Shown here: positions 11,450 to 22,265 of the stretch, piece by piece | Layout: every line of letters starts with the position of its first letter | Position numbering within the stretch: position 1 is the first letter of the stretch | Assembly: GCA_030141605.1 (NCBI GenBank) | Contig: JAQGDQ010000053.1 | Span: 741,981 to 805,980 of the forward strand | Origin: Tubiluchus corallicola | Taxonomy: Eukaryota > Priapulida > Priapulimorpha > Priapulimorphida > Tubiluchidae | Direction: 5' to 3' | Length of the DNA: 64,000 bases | Made by a program: the position numbers and the translations under genes | Notes under the pieces: generated by a model | Seen by the model: the letters and a program-made list of their open reading frames with translations, nothing else | What the model was told of the DNA's origin: nothing | Databases searched by the model: none

Positions 11450-14060
11450 ATAGATACCTTTCCAAGCTTCACATAGAGTATCATTAAAAAGACTGATTTG
11501 CCCAATTTAGATCATCTCAGTGACCTCTCATTCCCTCATGTAGACTTTAACTGCGCCATGCATCCCATTGGACAGGATGTACCAGTTGCTGTGGTACCTC
11601 TTGAAGTGAGGATAGGTTCCTCGCCAATGGATCCTTATGCCATCAGAACTGCACTTGTATGAACTCTAAATGGGTGCATATGGGGTGGCAGCCAATCACT
11701 ATGTTACATAGCCAATTATGCTCACGTTGACATAAACGAAGATCACAGACTGTCAACACAGGTTGAAAATTTTGGAGATTGGAGAGATGCGTCAATGACA
11801 CTGATCTGGGAATGCAGATAACCACAATCAATTAGCCGTTCCCTTTACGGAGCACGATCTAAATTTGGAGGATAGTCGACCAATGGCTGAATCCAGATTA
11901 CCAAGTTTGAAGACCAGGCTTTTTAAGCATCCAGAACTGCACAAGAAGTATTCAGCAAACATCTCCAACCTGTTAGCTAGTGGATATGCTGAGGAAGTTG
12001 ATGAAGATTCAGGCATCATGGGGAAGATATGGTATATCCTTCATTTCCCAGTTTTTAATGTCAACAAGCCAGATAAAACTTCGACTGCAGGGCCAAGTTT
12101 AATGGAGCCTGACTTAACGACATTGTCTTGCAGGGTCCTGATTTGACTAGCAAGCTCATAGGAGTTCTTATATGCTTTTGTCTGGAGGATGTCGCTGCCA
12201 TGGAAGATACTGAAGCCATGTTTTACCAGGTCCGTGTCAGGCCCGAAGACAGAGATGCTCTGAGATTCTTATAGTGGAAAGACGGAAATCTGGAAGACAC
12301 TATAAAAGTTTATCGGATGACATTTCATCTCTTTGGAGATGTATGGTCTCCCAGTATCTCTTCCTTTACCTTTGGCCACACAGCCGCTGACAATGAAGAC
12401 AAGTACGACAAAGAAATAACCCAGTCTATTGAAGGGAACTTTTACGTCGATGATTTTTTAAAGTCAATTGATACTGGGATGCTGCTTCCAACGTAGTTCA
12501 GCAAATGACTTCACTGTTAGCTGAAAGTGGTTTCAACCTTACCAAATGGCTGAGCAACAAGAAAGTTCTGGAAAGCATACCAGCAGAGAAATGTGGAAAA
12601 TCGGTCAAAGCCTAGGATTTGCATTACGATAATTTACCTAGAGTGAAAGTCTTAGGAGTCGAGTGGCACATGCACAGAGACGTTTTTTGTGTTAAAATCA
12701 AGCTCAAGTAGAAACCCTACACTAGAACAGGAATGTTGAGCATTTTATTCTCAGTGAAAGATCCCCTTGGCTTCTTATCTCCCTTCGTTTTTTGAGGAAA
12801 ACTTCTCTTTCAGGAAGCCACTGTGCTTCTCAGGAAGTCTTGGGATGATAAATTGGACAGTGGTATCCAAGAAAGATGGCAGTGTTGGCTGGATGATTTG
12901 CCAATCTTGGAAAAACTAGATGTCCGAAGATGCATTAAGTCAGCTGATTTTGGAAAATACATAAACTTTCAGCTTCATCACATTTGTGATGCTTCACCTC
13001 AAAGTTACGAAACTCTTTGATACATCTGGGCAGAAAACTATAATAGTGATGTATGCTGCATGTTTCTAACAGTAAAATCTCGTCTCGCCCCTGCAAAGGG
13101 AATGACAGTCCCACAGCTCGAACTATCTGGTACAACTTTGGCTGCAAAAATGGATTATATGCTGCAGAGTGAACTGGATTTCGATATAGTTAGCTCGTTC
13201 TTCTGGAGGGATAGCCTAATTGTACTGCAGTACTTGACTAATGATACAAAGCGTTTGCATACCTTTGTGAACAATAGGGTGTCGTATATGCTGCAAAAAT
13301 CATCTCCTGAGCAATGGAGACATGTCACTTCAAATCAGAATCTTGCTGATGATGACAGTAGAGGTTTAGATGCAAATAGTCTGCTAGCATTCAGCAGATG
13401 GATCAATGGACCAAGTTTTCTTCTTTCTTCTGAAATGCGCGAGTAAGTGGCCCAGCTTAGATCTCTCAAAATAGGAAGATCTCCTTAAAAATGACAGCGA
13501 GGTAAAGAAATTTGTAGAAGTCATCTTGGTGCAATCTGGCCAAGACATGTTGAACCCAATAAACAAAATGGTGGGTCACTTCTCATCATCAATCAAATTC
13601 ACCAGGGCAGTCACTTGGATGCTGCGATTCAAACACATTTTATGGGCCAAGGTCACTAACAAGACTTTACTTCTTTCTCTGAACTTGTCAATGTCAGAGA
13701 TCAATGATGCACATAATGAAATTGTAAGGACTCTACAGAAGCTGCATTTTACTGATGAGTATGAAGCTTTGTCATAAGGACAACTGATAGCCAAATCCAG
13801 TTGCCTAGATGAGCTTGACTCGGTTTTGTCTGACTTTGGGCGTCATGAAGTAGTAGTCTCTCACAAGAGGAATACAAACAATGGGTATTAGTGCAGAACA
13901 ATTTATTGCATCAAAGTGTAACTGTTAAGTCAACTGAGAAGCTGTCGTGCTCAATGCCCACCAATATCTAGTGTGGAGGCCTCGTGGATCTCGCCTTCTT
14001 GAGGGGTACGGCCAAAGACTCAGAGAGATCAGCATAAAAATAGAAACAGAATGAATTGAT
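11450..14060 (+). pseudogene. Decayed BEL/Pao LTR retrotransposon pol (protease to integrase)
   Basis: Pieces of one Pao-type polyprotein appear in order but in changing frames. They are an aspartic-protease-like end (HLSDLSFPHVD, then MDPYAIRTALV near 11510-11660), the linker MAESRLPSLKTRLFKHPELH (about 11882), VFNVNKPDK, reverse-transcriptase blocks ([19 protein letters not shown] near 12440), KWLSNKK, the RNase-H-like part (13060-13446: SRLAPAKGMTVPQLELSG, FFWRDSLIVLQYL, HVTSNQNLADDDSRGL) and the integrase zinc-region start (13606-13860). Several stops, frameshifts and missing segments show the copy is dead. Similarity is to the BEL/Pao superfamily found in many invertebrates. It lies head to head with MSH2, starting about 180 bp upstream of its ATG, so it is close to the MSH2 promoter. 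Confidence 0.85.
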
Positions 14061-14349
14061 GAGATTAAACATTTGAGGCACTGTATATTAATTTTATAGG
14101 AGATGAATTTAAAGTGGACATGGAAACACTAAATGTCATGATGTATCTATACTGAAGTTTGGCTTTGCCAGCTATTGTTATTGCAGATGGTCAGGCATCA
14201 GACAGTATGAGGATTGCAGTATACTCTTAATTCTTTAATGTTAAACCTTAGTGACTCTGCTCCTTATTGACTTCTTATACTGAAGCACGTTAATCGAGTA
14301 AGGATTGTGGCAAACGGGAGATTATAAAAAATAATGTACTATAGTACAT

Positions 14350-14870
14350 AATGATTCCACCAAATAAAACAAGATTAGTAAAAGAAATAATCCTGACTGA
14401 AAAAATAGAATAGCCATTCAAACAAAGTTGGTATCATGAAGTGATAGAAAAATAAGTATAGAAGCTGAAAAAAGTGACAGGGGTAATAAGATTACGACGG
14501 AAATGAGAAATTAAATTAAAAATTGAAATGCACTTGCAGGAACAAAAAAACAAGATTAGATTGCTCAATGTAATAAACTGAGGCTACTGAAAAACGAAAT
14601 TATGAAGAATATTAAAGGATGTAGTCTAAAGGAAACTAGTGAAATTATTAGACTAAGGCTGAACATGACAAAGCATACAAGGGTAATTACAAGAACTTTT
14701 GTAAAGACAATGTATTGAATCCTTTATGCCGTTCAGCAGAGGATACAACCGAGCACTTTTTCAATTTCAAAGAAAATCAAATGTTAATAAATAAAACAAA
14801 TGTGAAGGCTGATATTATTCTAGGTGACAATGAAAGTTTTTGATTTTATTACAAATTTATGGATTTGACA
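14350..14870 (+). pseudogene. LINE (non-LTR retrotransposon) C-terminal remnant
   Basis: Broken frames read IPPNKTRLVKEIIL, then EIIRLRLNMTKH, then after a frameshift NYKNFCKDNVLNPLCRSAED followed by TTEHFFNF. This is the usual end of a family of animal LINE ORF2 proteins, where a degenerate zinc-knuckle (CPLC...TTEH..C) closes the protein. Several stops and at least one frameshift make it non-functional. It directly follows the BEL/Pao remnant. Confidence 0.7.
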
Positions 14871-15169
14871 AATATGTTCGATGAAGAACTTAAATTGAAA
14901 AATGTCGAATAAAACTAAGCTTAATTTAAAGAAACCCTGCCACCATGTCCTTACATTGCGGTTCATCGTTAGGGATGGAATGCGTTCAGCATCTATATTT
15001 GGTAAATCCAAGACTATGTTGACACATGTCCAACTCATCTTGCAACTTGCAAATGTCTCACAAACTTGTCTTTCGAATATCGATCAATGGCACATTTTTA
15101 AATTATCTTACTCTTCTGTATAATTTCAATAGGTTTAACAAGGCTGATTTGAGTGAATTTCCAAGCCAT

Positions 15170-15530
15170 TCACTTCAGTTTGCGCCAATATCAGCTCCCG
15201 GAAGATTGCAGGCTCTGTGAGACGCAAAATGCTTCGAACACTAAAAGCATGATAGATTCTGTAGCAATTGACTGAGTAATACTTTGATGCAATAAATTGC
15301 TCTGTACTAATAATTACTATCGATTTTGCGCCCCCACCACCAGCAAAATGTTATTTTACACCCTATATTAATTGCAGTTTATCACTTTTATAATGTTTGC
15401 ATTTCTGTTATTTAATTATACAGTTTATTATTTTACAAATCAACATAATTTTAGTTAACACTATATCTTTCCGATCATAATATACAATTAGTTAATGTTG
15501 CAGCTATACGAGACGTGTGAGGCCTCCACG
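15170..15530 (-). repeat. Possible inverted LTR-like fragment related to the BEL/Pao remnant
   Basis: A 29-bp stretch at 15283-15311 is the near-perfect reverse complement of 13887-13915. An 11-bp motif GTGGAGGCCTC at 13973-13983 recurs inverted at 15519-15529. A minus-strand frame at 14820-15038 has a DLPNIDAERIPSLT peptide that resembles the protease-linker region of Pao proteins. This suggests a second, oppositely oriented BEL/Pao fragment. The order of the two shared motifs differs between the copies, so a simple LTR pair is not established. Confidence 0.35.
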
Positions 15531-16619
15531 CTAAAAAATATTTTTCATTGTGATAATTTGCTAAATTCAACAGATTGAAGGCCCTAATTAACACATCACT
15601 CATGAATGTCATATGCATGTGAAAACTTAATCCAGTGCACATCTTTCATATATTTTTGTCAACTCAGTAATTAAAAGAAATGAATAAATACTCAAGGTAA
15701 AGGCGCCGATCGTGTCCTACACCACGTTCAAAATGCAGTGGAACATGTTATTCCAGTTTAGATGGGGCATATAATTTTCTCCTGAACAAGTCATGTAAAA
15801 AAAGTCAAGCTGGGTCGTTGAATCTGATGATTCGAGTAGGTGGTTCGCGTGCAGTCAGTTGCAGCATGTGGGAAAATGGAAAAACAAATGTAGATGATGA
15901 CCACAGGTGGAATATGGTATAATTATTGTAATCAAATGAATTTTTTTATATATGAAAGAATAGTACGAAGTTTTGCTGAAAGGCACATTGACAGCTATTA
16001 AGTGGTTACAATGGCTTTTGTAGAACATGGTAGTCCTACATATATAGTCATCCTACATCGTTCAACTGATACCAGTTCAGCTCATGCAGCCATCATAGCA
16101 GTCACACCAACTCACACTTATTTGATATCATGATGTTCTCGGGGACTATAGTAGTTCAAGGTAAGCCATGCAGCCCGATCTTCTCTGAACTGATTCCAAC
16201 TTTTTGAGTTATTTCATTTATCGCAAGCATCGACACACAAGATTCGTGTATGCTCATTGTTTAATAATGATTATTTTTAATCATGTTTAATAACAGTCCA
16301 CATGTTTAACTGATGACCATGAAGCATTATTACATCCGAATTGATAATAAAGCCAATAGGCTTAATTTAAATCTTTTCTGATACATGCGAAAAAAATTTG
16401 CCCATTTTACTGCTCAAACAACATCACCATATTTACGATGTTCTCTATATAGGTGATACAAAAGCAATTTTGGGACAGGCAAAAGGGATAAAATAAAAAA
16501 GAACTGAGAATGTCACACTTGCATCAGTTACACAATGAAAAAAAATGCAATAAAAGTCGCACATATATGCCCATACATACACAAAAGGCTACATACACAA
16601 AAACTGATGATTTCACCAC
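15531..16619. other. Gene-poor spacer in the transposon-rich region
   Basis: AT-rich, with no long reading frame and no element that I can name. Nothing is supported here. Confidence 0.4.
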
Positions 16620-17045
16620 GTGTCTAGATTAAATTCCATAATTTTCTGTTTCTTTGATCTGGCCATATTGTCCAGTTCCTCTTGGAGTATTATAGCATCT
16701 TGATCATTCTTCACTAATAGACCGCTAGTGAGACATCACACATGATGTCGTGAACAAACAAGAGTACTTTAGATCGCAACCTTTGGTGTGTCATTTATAT
16801 AAAATAGGAACAGGCACGAGCTACACCAGATCCTTAGGAGCTCCAGATTTAACAGGGGCTCCAGCCAAAAACACGCTGTCAACAACAACAGATTGAGTTC
16901 ATTCAGTATAGGAAAGTTTCTGTCCGAGTGTTGACCATACCATCAATGCCATATATATATATATATATATATGCCGAAATTTAGTTTTTGCATTGCATTC
17001 ATAGTTCATCTTATCAAATGCCTTTGAAACCATCATAGATTTACC
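16620..17045 (-). pseudogene. LINE reverse-transcriptase palm remnant
   Basis: Read on the minus strand, fragments in changing frames give SKAFDKMNYE, then TQSVVVDSVF, then APVKSGAPKDL, then NDQDAIILQEELDNMARSKK. These match the order in LINE reverse transcriptases: FSKAFDKV, the QSVVVDG strand, SGVPQGSVLGPLLF and the segment after the catalytic DD. The catalytic box is destroyed. An (AT)n microsatellite at about 16951-16972 has grown inside the copy. Confidence 0.65.
16951..16972. repeat. (AT)n microsatellite
   Basis: About 11 AT units lie within the decayed LINE fragment. Confidence 0.9.
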
Positions 17046-17618
17046 ATGATTTGGCAATATTTTGACGGAACCAAGCGTTTATGCTGTGACTTGTTGGCTT
17101 TTGTATTCCTTGAAAAGCCATAATTATTTAATTTATGGTTAAAAATTTATAAAAAGTTACACCCAAACAGCAGGTGGTATTTTGAAATAAACGCAGGCTG
17201 AGTAGAATGATATCTCTAGGTACTGCGGTGCGCAAAAACGCAAATAAATCTTAACTGAAGTTGCTAAATGTTGACGCTGAACATTATGCTGAGCTGCTGC
17301 AATAGAACCATGATAGAGTTTCAAACGCAGAAATGTTACGCATAGGTAAAGGAGTGAGAGGACAAAGGACAGCTTGGGCACTCATCAGAACTAAGAAACC
17401 TTCATCTAATTCGATAGAGTTTCGATTAGGAGTTGTTCAGTTGTATTAAATTTGTCAAACAGTACAAGGCGAAAACGCATGGTTTAAATGAGCCGAAGTG
17501 CGTAATGTGAGTATTTTCTTTTCACTAGTCGTGTTTTTGTGACGGATTGTTATTTTGCAAGGTAGTAATGGTAGTATTGCAGGTCTTTGTTCTTAAATTT
17601 ATAACCCAGAGTTAAACC

Positions 17619-18140
17619 TCAGAAGTTATTATTGTTTTTGTTTTTTTCAAGAGAATTTATTCTATTTACTGTTGCACAGCGCAAAAGTGGACCTAAAACA
17701 GTTCCCTCCCTAACAGATTCCTTTATTTTAATTTCATTATTGATACCAACTGGTGTCTCAATAACAGCATATGCTACCTCATTCAAATTTAAAATTAATT
17801 CACAAATGTGTGCTGGTATCCCTAAACGCCACATTTCAACTACAGCATCTTTAAGCCAAAGTTTATCGAAGCATTTTTCTATATCAAAAAATGTCATGTA
17901 AATATCATTGTTTAAATATTTATAATAGTTTAACATTGCCCTAATAGTGAATAGGTGATCAGCAGTACTTCGATTAGATATTCCACCATATTGGTATCTT
18001 CCTAAATCCGTTTCCAATTTGTCAATAATTCTATTTTTAATAATTTTTTCAAACAATTTTCTCATTATATTTGTAATGAAAATACCTCTTCTATTTTCCA
18101 TCAGCTTTTTATCACCTTTGCCTTTGTAAACTGACTTAAT
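17619..18140 (-). pseudogene. LINE reverse-transcriptase finger/palm fragment, 3' truncated
   Basis: A 160-codon open frame, extended upstream by the in-frame YKGKGDKKLMENRRGIF, carries typical reverse-transcriptase motifs: NIMRKLFEKIIKNRI, a QYGGISNRSTADHLFTIRAM block, the first catalytic Asp in TFFDIEKCFDKLW, and EGTVLGPLL where active elements have QGSVLGPLLF. The frame then runs into non-homologous sequence ending in an Asn/Lys-rich tail. The YxDD box and everything after it are missing, so it cannot be active. It is a separate copy from the fragment at 16620-17045, because the two overlap in domain content. Confidence 0.8.
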
Positions 18141-21100
18141 TTAAAAATACACAGTGAGACTTATTTATTTCTCACTGTTTATGCCTTATCTCTAGCATGC
18201 CCTACTGGCTTTGGGCACTGCTTCTCATTAGTCTGAAACCCCTTATTGTCAATCAAAATGAATTAATTAAATTAATGACCTTTGCCAATAGATAGCTCAT
18301 GTTATACCATTGTATTATGGATACCTGCTAAAACTAAAAGTATATATATCAATTGGAATTAATCAAATTTGTTTACAGATTCAATCATAACACTCTTCCA
18401 GTATTGTTTTCTGATTACTATCTCAGTGTACTGTAGTCACAACGCATGATTACAACACTAGCTTTGCAGGCAACAGAATTTACTTCATAGAACGTTTCAA
18501 TAGAAATATGGGACAGAAGTCATTAAAATACCAGGGGGCTGTTTTACGGATGCCCTTCCAAATAATATGAAAACTACTTCCTATTATAATCTAAAGTATT
18601 ATTTATAGATCTAATCTTACATCTAGTCATTGTAACATTACTACCACTACTGGTTATCCAGCTAATAATTATGTAGTTCTTCTAAGTCCTACTATTCACG
18701 GCTACTAACAATATTTAGATATGCGTTAGCTAGTATTGTAGATTTAATCTTTTTCAAAAGTTATTTGAAAGTCATATTGTTACATATTCTCAATCCTGAA
18801 ATGTAAGAAAAGTACCACCAATGAAATTCATCTTATGATTTACGTTATCAGAAATGCATAATTTGTAACAGTGTCGATGTCCCAAATTGCCTATAACTTT
18901 ATGTCCCTTGCTAGAAATATTGTAGATTATTATTAATTTAAATGCTAACAATATTTTTCCCACTTCATTGCTACTACTAAGTTTAATGACAGTTTTTCTT
19001 ATTTATAAGTAGTTAAGTGAGAATTTATAATAAGTGAATGAATTACTTATCAAGTGAACTTAAATTAGTTACCACAACATGGCGATATGATATTTTTAAT
19101 AAGTTTCTAATTCCTTAAAGTGCCTAATATTATACATTTATGCATTTGTTAATTTTATAACCTGATTAGTGTCTACTAATGCATTATTCTATATTAATTT
19201 TAAGATGAGTTAAGACAGCAGACTCGACGACCCATATTGTCCCCTGCTGCCATTTCTTCTGCATCATTAACATTGTCTTCTCCACTTTCAATTTGTTGAT
19301 TATGTGCTTAGAAGAAGAGAAATAAATACGTCTATGTGCTGGCTAAAATACAAATGAAACTTGGTAATAATTATGGTTAGAGGCATGTGAGTTGACGCTT
19401 CTTATCAAAAGGGTTAAAGGCATTGAACATGAAGCTGAACATGAGGCGACACTCTCCTATATCAGTAACAGCTGAATATGCCATGTCTGAAACGTCTCGT
19501 TTTTATACACGGGAATTGTTTCATAATTTCGTATACCTGTGTAGTAGGTGGTGCTGCGTGAAACACCGGCCGCCCCTGAGGTCCTACACATTCCGTTGTT
19601 ACATTAGACTTTCCTTCGTAATCAAAATGGAACGGACAACAAACATATCCGTTGCAGCTGATATGCATTTTAATGAGGTCTATTATAACGAGCGTTTACT
19701 GTACATTCTAAGTAACAAGATCTAATCATACCATACGTGTAAAACTAAGTTAACTTTACTAAAGTACACTAACCTTGCAAAAAACTGCTAACTGTATTAA
19801 AAACTGCATTAGCATTTATGAGTAAACAGCACTGCAGCAAGGACTGAAGTAGCACTTGTATTGGGTTTACTGAGTTAGACTTACATGGTGCATGACATTA
19901 AAAGCTTTTGTTTTAATATATCCACATTTTGTATATTCCATGCATATCAGGATAAGACATGCAAAATTTACATTTTTTTATATTGAGCTGCTGCCATTCT
20001 TCCTTTGAATGTTACTTTATTTCAAGGGTTTAATTGCTAGTGGTATTAGAGATAATAGCTGTTCAAGTTATGGAAAATTCAGATGAAATCATTACTAATC
20101 ACTTTATTGCTGCATGATCTCAAGCTCAACCAGTCCTTTCATTTATAATGAAACAATTACCTACATGTTAATGAATGATTGCCGCTGTCTTTGAAATCGT
20201 TTGTCTAGACACCGTGCAAGGTATACAAGTTTGTGACCTATAAAGATCTAGGCCTGTAAATACATAATTTATTATCTGCTGTTAATATCAATATACCAGA
20301 TCCAGTTCTGTGTAGAATGCAGCTAATTTGCGAATTATAGTGTATGCATGTGTATGACTTGTATAGATAGTGTCATTTTTATCTTGTTCACAGGGTAACA
20401 TATAAAAGTTAGCATTCTAATGGATATGCTTGTAATTGTTATAAAGTCAGAATAAATCTAAAGTTCACAAAGAGTGCTAATAAAATTAGAACATTGCATG
20501 GAAATTCACAACAAGCGAGCATTTCCTCTTGACTCCGGCCTTTCTTCTATTATACAAGACGAAATTATATTTAAAACCCTTGTTGCTTAGAGTTGGCTTA
20601 AGGAAATTTGTATAATATGCTTCCTTGACCAAGTGATCAAATCTTGATTGAGCTGTATCAGTCACAATAAACTCTTCATATCTCATTAGGCTATTACAGT
20701 TTTGTTGATGTTCAGTCGAGAGCAAGTTATTAGCATTCATATGCTCATACACTGATTGCTTAGATATATCTTAGGAATTGCCGGAACTTGCTTGGGCCAA
20801 GAGCAGACACGATCTTTTCCTAACTCCCCGGAAGAGACAAATATAAAGAGTTATTATGGGCAGCTGATACATTAAAGCAAGTTTAAAAGTAACTAAGTTT
20901 CTCAAGGCATTTACAAAATACAGGGAGCGCACTGCAGAAATATTGTGAAATCTGTCATATTGTTTCTGATTTTCGACAGATTGGCTTTCAGGAGAAACAA
21001 AATCACGTACCTGTAAAGGAGAAAGTGAAACTTGGCTTTAATAAATGCTTCTCGACAATTTTAGTGATAGAGTGAGGACAATGATCTGATGAGGGCAATA

Positions 21101-22265
21101 CTGACAATCCAAGATACTTTCACTGATAGGCGTACCAAGTGAGTGACTCCTTATAGACGGTTACGGCTTTGCTGGACATTTACTGATCAGCGAATGTCTG
21201 TCTTTAATGGTAGCTGAATAAAGCAAGTAATATTTACAGAATCTCTGTCTTGCAGCTAAGGGTTTTAATGCATAATCAGTGAAATCACATGCAATAGACT
21301 GTGAGTATAGTACTCCAGGATGTTTTCGTATTGTGCCTGTACGAGCATTAACTTTTGCTCTTAAGTGGATGCAGAAATACATCAGAGTTGCTAAGACCAG
21401 CGTTTCCTCTTGATCTCACACCTTGAAACAAGTGATACTCTTAACTAGCATGTATTGCTTAAATTTAATACTTTCACTTGTAATCTGGCAGTATTGATGG
21501 AACTCTTGCTTAGCAAGTTTATCATTTAAATTCTTTATTTGTTACGCATTTCTGTTATTACGATGTTATCTTGTCCATGTAAAGCCTTAATAACTGCCTC
21601 GCATTTTGCCGAGAAGTACGAAGTACTGTCAGCCGTCCAATTCGTTATCGCTGTTTACATATTTTGGTTCACTAGTATACTGTATTGTAGTTTTGTGGAT
21701 GGAAAAACGTGTTTTGAATAGTGTATTTTTATTATTACATAAGCCATTTGTGTTTACATGAAAAATTCATCCTCACTGAGTGCTGATAATACAGTGTCTT
21801 TGTTATAAGTGAATTTTGTAAATGCAACCAAACTGCAGTTCAAGTAAACAACGTATAGTTCAAGGCTATGATGACTCTGCATTTTACTTCGGTTCACAGA
21901 CCTAGCACAAAGCTTTGTAGAAACACTTATTAATTTCTCTACATTGGCTAATCGTTTCGTACAATGGAAACTTACTGCAAGCATAATCGCGCTATATTTT
22001 TACTGCTTAATGCAATCATCAAAGTAGATCTCTGATTGTGAACCTGGAAATTACGATGAATAGACTAGATGATCTATAAATATATATATATAATATATGT
22101 GCATACGGTGCATATTAGGGACATTAGTGACAGCTGATTGATGGTTGCGCAAAGAACACTCAAGCAAGTTCTCATAAATAACTGGACACTTGGGTGTATT
22201 TGACTTTTTAACACTAGAAGGACCGGAAAAGTGTACATTGAAGGGCCGGCACGCGCCAGTTAATA
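18141..22265. other. 4-kb gene desert
   Basis: No gene is supported. A short minus-strand frame at about 19204-19315 follows a CTAAG acceptor-like site and reads an acidic peptide (QIESGEDNVNDAEEMAAGDN) before TAA. It could be an orphan terminal exon, but no partner exon was found. A 100-codon plus frame at 19423-19725 and an 88-codon minus frame at 20486-20752 have no recognisable domain. The latter's start (YEHMNANNLLS) faintly resembles a LINE. Confidence 0.4.

Noticed and set aside
12823-13446. Open frames with clear protein homology that could be called host genes
   Set aside because: They are consecutive RNase-H-region pieces of a BEL/Pao retrotransposon with stops between them.
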